Shown: one piece after another, positions 17,030 through 25,588 of the stretch | Layout of the letters: each line of letters opens with the position of its first letter | Numbering within the stretch: position 1 is the first letter of the stretch | NCBI RefSeq assembly: GCF_016612995.1 | Contig: NZ_JAEOAH010000015.1 | Coordinates: 1 to 64,000 of the forward strand | DNA length: 64,000 nt | Origin: Viridibacillus soli | GTDB taxonomy: Bacteria > Bacillota > Bacilli > Bacillales_A > Planococcaceae | Reading direction: 5' to 3' | Made by a program: the position numbers and the translations under genes | Notes under the pieces: model-generated | Databases searched by the model: none | What the model was told of the DNA's origin: nothing | Seen by the model: only the letters and a program-made list of their open reading frames with translations

Positions 17030-17848
17030 TTACTTCATCCAGTCAGGTTTTCCGAATCCTTTAAATTCTTCGTCGATGATTTTTTCGAATTCTTCTGATT
17101 TAACGATTTCTAGGATGTCTTTAGCTAGTTGTGAGTCTTTGTTTTCTTCTTTAACTGCTACAACGTTACGGAATTTGTCAGGCATGTTTTCTAAGAATAG
17201 TGCATCTTGTAGATCAAGTCCTGCTGCAAGTGCAAAGTTTCCTGGGACACCAACAAGATCAGCACTTTCGATTGCGCGAGGTAGGCCCGCTGCTTCGATT
17301 GGTTGGAATACTAGTTTTTTCGGGTTTTCGATTACATCTTTTTCAGATGCTTTTAGTTCTTCAATGTTAGGATCAATTTTGATAAGGCCTTGCTCTTGTA
17401 GTGATAGTAATGTACGTGCTGCATTTGATGGATCGTTAGCGATTGCTACTTTTGCGCCATCTTTAATGTCATCAATTGATTTATAGTTTTTTGCAAAGAA
17501 GCCCATTGGTGCAGTTGGCACATTGATTAGACTAGTTAATTTCATTTTGTTTTGTTCGTTAAAGTTTTCAAGATAGATTGAGTGTTGGAAAAGGTTTGCA
17601 TCAATGTCACCAGAATCTAACGCTTTGTTTGGTTGTACATAATCACTGAATTCAACAGGTTTTACTTTATAGCCTTTTTCTTCTAACTGGGGGATGATAG
17701 CTTTATTTAACATGTCGCTATAAGGACCTGCTGTTGCGCCTAATTTAATGTCTTTTGAATCTTTTGTTTTGCTTTCATCTTTATTGCCACATGCAACTAA
17801 AGCTGTTGCTAATACGAATAATAATGCTGCTAGTAAAAACTTCTTCAT
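17030..17848 (-). CDS. metQ: Methionine ABC transporter, substrate-binding lipoprotein MetQ
   Basis: 272-residue NlpA/MetQ-type lipoprotein. The signal peptide ends in the lipobox LVAC with the acylated Cys near residue 20. IKLGATAGPYSDML and DANLFQHSIYLE are hallmark MetQ segments. It captures methionine outside the membrane and delivers it to MetP/MetN. The ATG at 17848 is 8 bases after GGGGAG. It is the last gene of metN-metP-metQ, under an S-box riboswitch. Its stop codon is followed at once by a cluster of hairpin repeats and then a terminator. Confidence 0.95.
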   Translation of the reverse strand: MKKFLLAALLFVLATALVACGNKDESKTKDSKDIKLGATAGPYSDMLNKAIIPQLEEKGYKVKPVEFSDYVQPNKALDSGDIDANLFQHSIYLENFNEQNKMKLTSLINVPTAPMGFFAKNYKSIDDIKDGAKVAIANDPSNAARTLLSLQEQGLIKIDPNIEELKASEKDVIENPKKLVFQPIEAAGLPRAIESADLVGVPGNFALAAGLDLQDALFLENMPDKFRNVVAVKEENKDSQLAKDILEIVKSEEFEKIIDEEFKGFGKPDWMK

Positions 17849-17863
17849 CTTCAAATCTCCCCT

Positions 17864-18535
17864 TTATCGTTTATCGATTGCTTTTGAAAGCGCGTCGCCT
17901 GCAAATTGAATAATTTGGACGATAATAATTAAGATGACGACCGTTGCAATCATGATCGTGTTGTCATAGCGATAATAACCGAAGCGAATTGCTAAGTCAC
18001 CAATCCCGCCACCGCCGATAATACCAGCCATTGCGGAGTATGCGACTAAACTAATAATCGTCATTGTAACCCCTTGGATAATACCCGATTTTGCTTCAGG
18101 TAGTAGCACATCTTTAACGATCATCCATGGCGTTGCACCGACTGCAATTGATGCTTCTATGACGCCTTTATCAATTTCACGCATAGATGTTTCAACGAGT
18201 CTCGCGAAAAATGGAATCGCCGCTACGGATAACGAAACACTCGCTGCTACTGGACCAATCGTATCTCCAACTAATATTTTTGTTAGCGGGAACAACGCTA
18301 CTAATAGAATGATATACGGAATGGAACGAACGAGATTGACGATAAATCCTAAGACCCCATTTAAAAAGCGGTTACGTAAAAATAACCCTTTGCTTGTAAC
18401 GAATAAAATAATGCCGAGTGGTAAACCGATAAGTAGCGAAATGCTAAGTGAAATACCAATCATAAGTAATGTTTCACCGAACGCTTTCCAAACATCTGGC
18501 AACATGCTGATAAAATGTTCGAAGTCAAATAGCAT
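17864..18535 (-). CDS. metP: Methionine ABC transporter permease MetP
   Basis: 223-residue inner-membrane permease of the MetI/MetP type, with about five to six hydrophobic segments and the EAA loop EASIAVGATPWMIVKDVLLP that docks on the ATPase. GGAGGTGA precedes the ATG at 18535 by 7 bases. The start overlaps the end of metN by 11 bases, so the two are translationally coupled. Length and order match known metNPQ operons. Confidence 0.95.
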   Translation of the reverse strand: MLFDFEHFISMLPDVWKAFGETLLMIGISLSISLLIGLPLGIILFVTSKGLFLRNRFLNGVLGFIVNLVRSIPYIILLVALFPLTKILVGDTIGPVAASVSLSVAAIPFFARLVETSMREIDKGVIEASIAVGATPWMIVKDVLLPEAKSGIIQGVTMTIISLVAYSAMAGIIGGGGIGDLAIRFGYYRYDNTIMIATVVILIIIVQIIQFAGDALSKAIDKR

Positions 18536-19538
18536 CGTCAATCACCTCCACAAACGCACCGCGCCCTTCCATATAGGAAACAGCTCTCTCTACATTATCC
18601 GGCTGACCTTGTAACTCCATTAAGAAAATGCCGAGCGGTTTTTCTTGAATGTATTCAATTGTGCCGTGTAGGAAATTACCGCATACTTCAAAGTTTTGAA
18701 TCATATCTGAAATGACGCCTTCACCAGCGACATCTCCTTTGAATAGCACTTTAACCATTTTTCCTGTCACGCCTTCAAGAATTGTTGGTGGTAGCTCAAA
18801 TGATACAACGCTGCTAATAAACTCTTGTGTTAGAGGCTCAACTGGATTCGCGAAAATGTCGTAAACTGCGCCTTCTTCAATAACTTTACCGTCTTGCATA
18901 ACAACCATGCGATCACAAATTTCTTTAACAACATCCATTTCATGTGTGATGAGGACAATTGTAATATTTAGCTCACGGTTTATCTTTTTCAGTAAGCGTA
19001 AGATGGAAACAGTTGTTTTTGGATCAAGTGCCGATGTGGCTTCATCACAAAGGAGTACCGATGGAGTATTTGCAAGTGCTCGGGCAATGCCAACACGTTG
19101 CTTTTGGCCACCACTTAACTGAGCCGGATAAACATCGATTTTCTCTGATAAGCCGACCATTTCAAGTAGCTCGCGAACACGGGCGTTAATATGTTTTGGT
19201 GGTGTGGCAGCTGCTTTTAGAGCAAATTCAATATTTTCACCGACTGTTTTTTGGCTGATTAAGTAAAAATGTTGGAAGATCATACCGATTTTTAAACGCG
19301 CTTTACGAAGCTGTTCACCTTTTAACTTTGTTAAGTCCTGACCATTTACGATAACGCTACCGCTCGTTGGTCGCTCTAGTAAATTGATACAACGTAAAAG
19401 TGAGCTTTTTCCTGCTCCAGAGTAGCCAACGATACCGAATACTTCACCTTTGTCGATTGTCAACGATACGTTATCTACGCCCGTCACTTCACCCTTTTTC
19501 GTCTTATATATTTTTGTAATATTCTGAATTTCAAGCAT
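18525..19538 (-). CDS. metN: Methionine ABC transporter ATP-binding protein MetN
   Basis: 337-residue ABC ATPase: Walker A GYSGAGKSS, signature LSGGQKQR, Walker B VLLCDEATSALD, H-loop ITHEMDV. The C-terminal ~90 residues form the NIL (ferredoxin-like) domain that binds methionine and inhibits transport in the family. The ATG at 19538 (MLEIQNITK) is chosen over an upstream TTG because GAGG is about 9 bases before it. First gene of the operon, behind the S-box. Confidence 0.95.
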   Translation of the reverse strand: MLEIQNITKIYKTKKGEVTGVDNVSLTIDKGEVFGIVGYSGAGKSSLLRCINLLERPTSGSVIVNGQDLTKLKGEQLRKARLKIGMIFQHFYLISQKTVGENIEFALKAAATPPKHINARVRELLEMVGLSEKIDVYPAQLSGGQKQRVGIARALANTPSVLLCDEATSALDPKTTVSILRLLKKINRELNITIVLITHEMDVVKEICDRMVVMQDGKVIEEGAVYDIFANPVEPLTQEFISSVVSFELPPTILEGVTGKMVKVLFKGDVAGEGVISDMIQNFEVCGNFLHGTIEYIQEKPLGIFLMELQGQPDNVERAVSYMEGRGAFVEVIDDAI

Positions 19539-19602
19539 CTTGTATTCCCTCAAATCCCGTTATATTGCGTAATACCTATAGAAATAATTAGGATTTACTT
19601 TA

Positions 19603-19757
19603 TAAAAAACGCTTCTTTCATCTATCTGAAAGAAGCGTCCTAAGTGTAAATTGGCAATTTATCTTCCAGAATTTACTCATTCTGCAGGAATTGGCACCTT
19701 CCCTTTTCAGGGGGTTGCCGGACGTCATAGGGCCTCCCCCTCGGTCTCTCTAGATAA
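19603..19757 (-). promoter_or_regulatory. SAM-I riboswitch (S-box) with terminator, upstream of metNPQ
   Basis: Leftward from 19757 the S-box landmarks appear in order: TTATCTAGAGAGACCGAGG, the ATGACGTCCGGCAACC core, AAGGTGCCAATTCC, and the closing GGAAGATAA (19659-19667) that pairs with the opening TTATC. A terminator hairpin (CGCTTCTTTCA / TGAAAGAAGCG, 19610-19637) with a U run follows. High S-adenosylmethionine should stop transcription before metN. Confidence 0.97.
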
Positions 19758-19839
19758 AATTCAATATTCATTTGTAAGTTATGAACTAAATATTACTGTT
19801 TAATAATCTAGATGTCAAATAGTTTTTTGAAACTTTGAA

Positions 19840-20628
19840 TTATTTCGAAATATCTTCGTATAACTCAGGTCGTCGATCATCGTACACAGGGATGCGTTGA
19901 CGTACTTCATCAACGATTGCGAAGTCGACATCAATAATCGCCATTTCTTCGTCTTCTCCACCTGTCCATAATACTTCTCCCCAAGGTTCAATAACCATGG
20001 ATTGACCATTGAAGTTCTGTTTTTTATGGCTAATACGATTTACTGCAATAACAAAGCATTGGGTTTCAATTGCACGTGCTTGTAATAACGTTTTCCAGTG
20101 ATCGATACGTGGTGTTGGCCATTGAGCAGAAACGAAAATTACTTTCGCACCGTTTAATGCGTGTAGACGGAACCATTCCGGGAAGCGAATATCGTAGCAA
20201 ATGACACCTGCTGCTGAAATATCACCCAGTTCAAAGTTATTTTGCTTATCACCAGCTGATAAATATAAATGCTCGTCCATTAGACGGAATAAATGTGCTT
20301 TGTCATATTCGCTGACAAGCTCACCTTTATTGTTATAAACATACATCGTATTATAAAATTTGCCGTCTTTTTTTGTTGATACTGAGCCACCAACAATATG
20401 GATTTGTAACTCTTCTGAAAGCTTTTGTAGAAATTCTTTCGTACGTTCCCCGTTCGGATCTGCTAGCTCTTCTAATTTCTCTAAAGCATAGCTAGAATTC
20501 CACATTTCCGGAAGAATTGCGAGTTCCGCTCCCTTTTCGGCAGCCTCTCTGAGGAATTTTTCAACGTTCGTAAAATTTTTTTCAATGTCCCCGAAGGCAA
20601 CATTCAACTGTATACATGCAATTTTCAT
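19840..20628 (-). CDS. mtnU: Carbon-nitrogen hydrolase, probable 2-oxoglutaramate amidase (MtnU/YkrU-like)
   Basis: 262-residue nitrilase-superfamily amidase. The Glu-Lys-Cys triad is seen in LAILPEMW, EYDKAHLF and GVICYDIRFPEWFR. The family includes enzymes that hydrolyse 2-oxoglutaramate, the by-product of glutamine-dependent transamination in methionine salvage. The divergent neighbour is the matching aminotransferase MtnE, and methionine transport genes lie alongside, which supports the MtnU role. The ATG at 20628 (MKIACIQLN) is chosen because GGTGGAG precedes it; an ATG at 20649 has no such site. No S-box is seen upstream. Confidence 0.82.
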   Translation of the reverse strand: MKIACIQLNVAFGDIEKNFTNVEKFLREAAEKGAELAILPEMWNSSYALEKLEELADPNGERTKEFLQKLSEELQIHIVGGSVSTKKDGKFYNTMYVYNNKGELVSEYDKAHLFRLMDEHLYLSAGDKQNNFELGDISAAGVICYDIRFPEWFRLHALNGAKVIFVSAQWPTPRIDHWKTLLQARAIETQCFVIAVNRISHKKQNFNGQSMVIEPWGEVLWTGGEDEEMAIIDVDFAIVDEVRQRIPVYDDRRPELYEDISK

Positions 20629-20807
20629 AGCTCCACCACCTGTAGACATTTTGTTTAAAAGATTATAAGATTTCTCTTATTATTGCGATTATTTTATACA
20701 TACGTCTATTTTATCCACAAAGTAGTTGTTGTGTATAGAGTATTTACGGAAAGATTTTGTGGATCACTTGTTTTTAAATAAAATATTTTAAGGAGGTCAT
20801 TTCTTAG

Positions 20808-21971
20808 ATGGAATTTTCAACGAAATTACAGCAGTTGCCAAAGCAGTTTTTCGCAACATTAGTACAAAAAGTAGGTGCCGCAGTGGCGGAAGGTCGAGAT
20901 GTCATCAATTTAGGACAAGGAAACCCTGACCAACCAACACCAGAACATATTGTGAAAGCGATGCAAGAAGCTGTCTCCAATCCTCAAAATCATAAATACT
21001 CGCCATTCCGAGGTTTACCTGAATTCAAGGAAGCAATTGCCGCATTTTATGCGCGAGAATACGGTGTTGAGATCGATGCAAATACAGAAGTAGCCATACT
21101 TTTCGGCACGAAAATTGGCGTAGTTGAATTACCTTTAGCTATTATGAACCCTGGTGATTCAATGCTACTCCCAGACCCTGGTTATCCAGATTATTGGTCA
21201 GGTGTAGCGCTAGCTGATATAAGATTTGATACACTTCCATTGCTCGCTGAAAATGATTTCTTACCTGATTACACTGCCGTGTCAGAAGAGGTAAAAGATC
21301 GTGCGAAACTAATCTATTTAAATTATCCAAACAATCCAACCGGCGCTGTTGCTGATTTATCATTTTTTGATGAAACAGTGCAGTTTGCAAAAGATCATGA
21401 TATTGCTGTCTTGCATGATTTCGCTTACGGAGCAATTGGCTTTGAAGGTGATAAGCCAGTGAGCTTTTTACAGGCGGAAGGTGCTAAAGACGTTGGCGTT
21501 GAGCTATATACGCTGTCAAAAACATATAATATGGCAGGCTGGCGGGTCGGCTTTGCAGTCGGTAATGCGCAGCTGATTGAAGCACTGAATTTAGTACAAG
21601 ATCATTTATTTGTTAGCTTATTCCCTGCCGTGCAAGAAGCCGGAATTGCGGCACTAAGTAGCCCACAAGATTGCGTAACCGAGTTAGTTGCGATGTACGA
21701 AAGCCGCCGCAATGCATTGATGACAGCTTGTGAGAACATCGGCTGGACTGTGACGGCTCCGAAGGGCTCATTCTTCGCATGGCTTCCTGTACCAGAAGGT
21801 TATACGAGCGAAGCGTTTGCTGATTTACTGCTCGAAAAAGCAAATGTAGCAGTCGCTGCTGGTAAAGGCTTCGGTGATTTTGGTGAGGGTTACGTACGCG
21901 TTGGCTTGCTCGTTGATGAAGACCGCCTTCGTGAGGCAATTAGCCGCGTTGAGAAGCTTGGACTGTTTTAA
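20808..21971 (+). CDS. mtnE: Aminotransferase of methionine salvage (MtnE/YkrV-like)
   Basis: 387-residue class I/II PLP aminotransferase. The PLP-binding Lys is in LYTLSKTYNMAGWR, the NPTG motif in YPNNPTGAV and the C-terminal Arg in YVRVGLL. It resembles the enzyme that converts 4-methylthio-2-oxobutanoate to methionine using glutamine. AAGGAGGT precedes the ATG by 10 bases. It is divergent from mtnU across 179 bases that contain no recognisable riboswitch. A broader aromatic or branched-chain specificity cannot be excluded. Confidence 0.85.
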   Translation: MEFSTKLQQLPKQFFATLVQKVGAAVAEGRDVINLGQGNPDQPTPEHIVKAMQEAVSNPQNHKYSPFRGLPEFKEAIAAFYAREYGVEIDANTEVAILFGTKIGVVELPLAIMNPGDSMLLPDPGYPDYWSGVALADIRFDTLPLLAENDFLPDYTAVSEEVKDRAKLIYLNYPNNPTGAVADLSFFDETVQFAKDHDIAVLHDFAYGAIGFEGDKPVSFLQAEGAKDVGVELYTLSKTYNMAGWRVGFAVGNAQLIEALNLVQDHLFVSLFPAVQEAGIAALSSPQDCVTELVAMYESRRNALMTACENIGWTVTAPKGSFFAWLPVPEGYTSEAFADLLLEKANVAVAAGKGFGDFGEGYVRVGLLVDEDRLREAISRVEKLGLF

Positions 21972-21980
21972 GATTTTGAA

Positions 21981-22012
21981 GGAAGGATCTCGCTGAGCGA
22001 GATCCTTTTTTG
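21981..22012 (+). terminator. Intrinsic terminator of mtnE
   Basis: AAGGATCTCGCT / AGCGAGATCCTT hairpin followed by a T run, 10 bases after the stop. Confidence 0.92.
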
Positions 22013-22038
22013 ATAAGAGGTTACTTCGCGAGTAATTA

Positions 22039-22143
22039 TTTACGCTCGTTCGAAGAGGTTTTACGCTCAACTTGGGGTACTTTACGTGCGTTCAGTGGAG
22101 GTTTACGCTCGTTCAGCCAAATTTCACGCTCACAGCGAAAATT
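22039..22143 (+). repeat. 21-bp phased TTTACGCTC array, copy 4 (five boxes)
   Basis: Boxes at 22039, 22060, 22081 (TTTACGTGC), 22102 and 22123 (TTCACGCTC), each 21 bp apart; the tail ACAGCG...ATTTCCATTAAA matches the other copies. It lies between the convergent genes mtnE and the NERD gene. Confidence 0.85.
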
Positions 22144-22172
22144 ATTTCCATTAAATATCCCAGCAAACAATC

Positions 22173-23129
22173 TTATTTGCGAATTGGTTGCTTAATTAGT
22201 TCATATTTTGCATTACGGTACGTGCCTGTTTTATTGAATGCTGTTAATATTCGAAATGCCTGATTACGATCTGCAAGATTGAGAAAGGAACGGCATTCTT
22301 TATTTGTAATCGTTGAACTTATAAGAATTGCATAGTCGCGTAAAGCTTGCTCATGTGATACATTATTCTGCGCACCACAATTAGGACAAAACCAATTTCT
22401 ATATACACGCTTCATACCTATTACATCACATAGCGGACATTCAACACCTGATTTCAAATCTGATGGATGAATATCATAATATTTACACAGTGGGTATGGA
22501 TTGAAATCATGATGCTTAACTAATAAAAACCGGCTCAAATCGCCAAGCTCTTCTGACGATAAAATACGCTGACTAACTTTTACTTCCCTCAAAAATGACC
22601 TAATTTCATTCCGAAGTAACACTTTTGTTTTTGTAGTGGGTTCCTTAATATAGCTGCTTGCAAATGAAAAAACGATTGCCCCATAGACCGGAATCTTAAA
22701 TCCAATTTCTTGTGAAAGCTGTTGAATTTGATAAACATATTCTTGTAGCTGAGACTCTGGGCTATTAAAGGTATGTGTTTCTCCCGTGTTAAGTGTACGA
22801 ACAAGTTGACTAGGGTTTTGCCTAAACTCAATCGTTCCTTTAATATTTTTTACTTCAAAAATCATAATGTAGTGTGGCGTAATAATGAGGATATCAATCT
22901 GAATGTTAGATTCTATGAAGAGATTTAAATTGTGGAAAATATAAAATTCATATGGTAATTTTAAATGTTTGAGCTGCTCCATAACCATCTCTTCGCCTTT
23001 ATCGCCTGCAGAAATACGATTAACCTTCGCTTGAAGTTCCTGAAGTTTAGTATGATTTGACGGAAGTCTTTTTACTAACGATATTATGGATGTTAAATGC
23101 GCTGTTGATGAGAATTTTTTGATAATCAG
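22173..23129 (-). CDS. NERD (nuclease-related) domain protein with zinc-ribbon, apparent CTG start
   Basis: 318 residues if started at CTG 23129. The NERD core is visible: KGEEMVMEQL, IQIDILIITPHYIMIFEVKN (the Asp, Glu-Val-Lys catalytic-like set) and a later four-cysteine knuckle (CPLCD...CPNCG). The frame is open upstream of the first ATG (22988) for 47 conserved-looking codons, through RISAGDKGEE and KRLPSNHTKL, to an in-frame TGA at 23136. The only initiation point with a ribosome site (AGGTGA, 6 bases away) is CTG-ATT-ATC-AAA, giving MIIK, the usual start of bacillar NERD proteins. Nuclease activity is unproven for the family. Confidence 0.8.
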   Translation of the reverse strand: MIIKKFSSTAHLTSIISLVKRLPSNHTKLQELQAKVNRISAGDKGEEMVMEQLKHLKLPYEFYIFHNLNLFIESNIQIDILIITPHYIMIFEVKNIKGTIEFRQNPSQLVRTLNTGETHTFNSPESQLQEYVYQIQQLSQEIGFKIPVYGAIVFSFASSYIKEPTTKTKVLLRNEIRSFLREVKVSQRILSSEELGDLSRFLLVKHHDFNPYPLCKYYDIHPSDLKSGVECPLCDVIGMKRVYRNWFCPNCGAQNNVSHEQALRDYAILISSTITNKECRSFLNLADRNQAFRILTAFNKTGTYRNAKYELIKQPIRK

Positions 23130-23281
23130 TTTATATCACCTCATATAAATCATAACATGAGGTTCATACATTTTACATATATTACCTTAAAATAATTATT
23201 TACTATCAATTTAAAGGCCAAAATCTGATTTTGAGTATTTATTGCCTGCTAATTCATAATTTTTCATACCTTGAAAATTAG

Positions 23282-23324
23282 TTTACGTGCGTTTTAGCCA
23301 GTTTTACGCTCACAACAAAATTTT
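23282..23324 (+). repeat. 21-bp phased TTTACGCTC array, copy 5 (two boxes)
   Basis: TTTACGTGC at 23282 and TTTACGCTC at 23303, then ACAACAAAATTTTTCTCCAA. Shortest member of the family, upstream of the NERD gene. Confidence 0.75.
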
Positions 23325-23352
23325 TCTCCAAACTGCAACTTCCAAATCACAA

Positions 23353-23386
23353 AAACCGCCCAGCAAAATCTACTGGGTGGCTACCT
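23353..23386 (-). terminator. Intrinsic terminator of kbl
   Basis: ACCGCCCAG / CTGGGTGG hairpin 10 bases past the kbl stop, with an A run (U run leftward) at 23348-23353. Confidence 0.8.
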
Positions 23387-23394
23387 TTAATTCT

Positions 23395-24585
23395 TTACTT
23401 AATAACGCCTAATTCTCTACCAACTTTTTCGTAACTTGCTAAAGCCTCATCTAGCATTTCTTTTGTATGTGCTGCAGTTGGCATGTTACGTACGCGGCCG
23501 GTGCCTTTTGGTACAGTTGGGAAGACGATTGATTTTGCGTATACGCCTTCTTCAAATAGGCGAGCTGAAAAGGCTTGTGTTAATTTTTCGTCGCCGATGA
23601 TACACGGTGTAATTGGTGTTTCAGATGCACCGATATTAAATCCAAGTTTTTTCAGACCGGCTTTTAAATAATCACCATTTTCCCATAGCTTGTCACAAAG
23701 CTCTGTTGAATCAATCAACATTTGCACAGCTGCAGTGATCGCAGCGACGTCACCTGGTGGTAAAGCTGTTGAGAATAAAAATGGACGTGAGCGCACTTTT
23801 AACCAATCGATTAAGTTTTTCTTGCCGGCTACGTAGCCACCTACTACACCGATTGCTTTAGAAAGTGTACCGATTTGGAAGTCGATTTCTTTTTCTAAAC
23901 CGAAATGCTTCACAGTACCTTTCCCTTGACCTGTTACACCTGAGCCATGAGCATCATCCACGTATGTAATAAGGTCAAATTCTTTTGCAATTTCTACGAT
24001 TTCAGGAAGTTTCGCGATGTCGCCATCCATTGAAAATACACCGTCAGTAATGACCATCACTTTATTGTAAAGACCCGATTCAGTCGCTGCTTTTGCTTTG
24101 GCACGAAGATCATCCATGTCAGAGTGGTTGAAGGCAATAATTTTCGCTTTTGATAGGCGGCAACCGTCAATAATAGAAGCGTGATTCAGTTGGTCAGAAA
24201 GGATAGCATCATTTTTGTCCATAACGGCTGAAATAGCTGCCATGTTACAGTTGAAGCCTGATTGATATGAAATAGCCGCTTCTGTACCTTTGAATTCTGC
24301 TAGTTTTTCTTCTAATTTAACGTGGAGATCGAGTGTCCCATTGATCGTGCGGACTGCTCCAGCACCTACGCCGTATTTTTCGATTGCTGCTTGAGCAATG
24401 TTTTTCAAGATATCATTTGTTGCTAATCCAAGATAGTTATTTGAAGATAGGTTGATCAAGTTTTTGCCACGCACTTGAATAACTGAGCCATTTGGACCTT
24501 CTACTGGATCGATTTCATTGTATAAGCCTTGGTCGCGCAGTTGTTGCAAGTTGTCGTTTACGAATGTGTTCAGTACGTTTGACAA
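23395..24585 (-). CDS. kbl: Glycine C-acetyltransferase (2-amino-3-ketobutyrate CoA ligase)
   Basis: 396-residue PLP enzyme of the alpha-oxoamine synthase family. [20 protein letters not shown] and the PLP Lys in [14 protein letters not shown] are present. It splits 2-amino-3-ketobutyrate with CoA into glycine and acetyl-CoA, completing threonine breakdown begun by the dehydrogenase at 8281-9228. A TTG start at 24585 (MSNVLNTF) is chosen because AAAGGATG lies 8 bases before it; the ATG at 24594 overlaps that site. 8-amino-7-oxononanoate synthase is the main alternative, but length and N-terminus fit Kbl. Confidence 0.92.
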   Translation of the reverse strand: MSNVLNTFVNDNLQQLRDQGLYNEIDPVEGPNGSVIQVRGKNLINLSSNNYLGLATNDILKNIAQAAIEKYGVGAGAVRTINGTLDLHVKLEEKLAEFKGTEAAISYQSGFNCNMAAISAVMDKNDAILSDQLNHASIIDGCRLSKAKIIAFNHSDMDDLRAKAKAATESGLYNKVMVITDGVFSMDGDIAKLPEIVEIAKEFDLITYVDDAHGSGVTGQGKGTVKHFGLEKEIDFQIGTLSKAIGVVGGYVAGKKNLIDWLKVRSRPFLFSTALPPGDVAAITAAVQMLIDSTELCDKLWENGDYLKAGLKKLGFNIGASETPITPCIIGDEKLTQAFSARLFEEGVYAKSIVFPTVPKGTGRVRNMPTAAHTKEMLDEALASYEKVGRELGVIK

Positions 24586-24786
24586 GTGTATCATCCTTTC
24601 ATGCATTGATAAAAATATTGTAGCATATTTAAATCGATATTTGTACATCTGAAAAGAACCATATGAAATCAAATGACGAAATACATTGTAATAATTGATT
24701 ACAATGTCCTTACCAAAAATACAGTTGTGCATACTAAAAGAAAAACACCACTTTTCTCCGCTCTAGATTCGAGACAAAATATCATA

Positions 24787-24816
24787 AAAAAATGAGCAGA
24801 CAATTGTCTACTCACT
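24787..24816 (-). terminator. Intrinsic terminator after the YczE-like gene
   Basis: GAGTAGACAATTGTCTGCTC-type hairpin (24793-24814) with a U run leftward. Confidence 0.8.
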
Positions 24817-24822
24817 TTCTAC

Positions 24823-25464
24823 TTATTTCGTTAACTCTGAAAAAGTTACTTGTTCTTCACCGATACACTTCAACAATAACTTGCGGTTATATGCGAGCGA
24901 AAATTGCACAATAGGTCCGAGGGCAAATGCCATAAGGACCGTACCAAGACCAACAGGACCACCAAGTAACCAGCCTGCTAGAGCAACTGTCACTTCCATA
25001 ATTGTGCGGGCTTTAGTAATACTTAGCCCTAGCTTGTTCACAGCTAAAAGCATTAAACTATCACGCGGACCTGCGCCTAGATTTGCTGAAATGTATATGC
25101 CGCCACCTAAACCCAGTAAAACAATACCAATAAGGAAGCTAATAAATTGTAATGCGATATGGTCAACATCGGGTAATAACCAGTTGAAGAAGTCAATGAA
25201 TATACCTATGCACAGCATATTGATGAAGGTACCTATTTTCGGTAATTGACGTGTGCTAATTGCTGTAATGCCGATGATAATGAGGCCTGTAATGATGGAC
25301 CAGCTACCGATGGAGAAACCGAAGTTTTTGAATAGGCCGATATGCAGTACATCCCATGAACCTACCCCAAAAGTTTGTCCTTTAATTGTTAATGAAACAC
25401 CGAGTGCAATGACGATAAGTCCCGTCATGAAAAATCCCCAGCGCCAACCATTTATTTTATTCAC
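24823..25464 (-). CDS. YczE-like multi-spanning membrane protein
   Basis: 213 residues with about five to six hydrophobic segments; belongs to the YczE/YyaS group (GxGSWDVLHIGL, GGGIYISANLGAGPRDSLML). A GTG start at 25464 follows AGAAGGA. Function is not established; in B. subtilis YczE has been linked to lipopeptide production. Preceded by a hairpin that closes the upstream ybaK gene, so it probably has its own promoter. Confidence 0.8.
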   Translation of the reverse strand: MNKINGWRWGFFMTGLIVIALGVSLTIKGQTFGVGSWDVLHIGLFKNFGFSIGSWSIITGLIIIGITAISTRQLPKIGTFINMLCIGIFIDFFNWLLPDVDHIALQFISFLIGIVLLGLGGGIYISANLGAGPRDSLMLLAVNKLGLSITKARTIMEVTVALAGWLLGGPVGLGTVLMAFALGPIVQFSLAYNRKLLLKCIGEEQVTFSELTK

Positions 25465-25488
25465 AAAAATCCTTCTTTCTACAGAAAA

Positions 25489-25530
25489 ATGAAAAGCCCT
25501 TTATGCAAGAAGCATAAAGCGGCTTTTCAA
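25489..25530 (-). terminator. Intrinsic terminator of ybaK
   Basis: Long hairpin GAAAAGCC-CTTTATGC / GCATAAAG-CGGCTTTTC followed leftward by ATTTTTC. Confidence 0.82.
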
Positions 25531-25588
25531 TGATAACTAAATTATTATAACAAAATTTGCTCCTTTTTAAAATAACTCTATCCTAGAT

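Noticed and set aside
22039-22143. Mini CRISPR array
   Set aside because: The repeated box is only 9 bp and imperfect, the 12-bp intervals are far shorter than spacers, there is no leader and no cas gene in the window.
24586-24732. N-terminal extension of Kbl to 24732
   Set aside because: The TTG at 24585 has the right ribosome-site spacing and gives the normal family length; upstream residues do not resemble Kbl.
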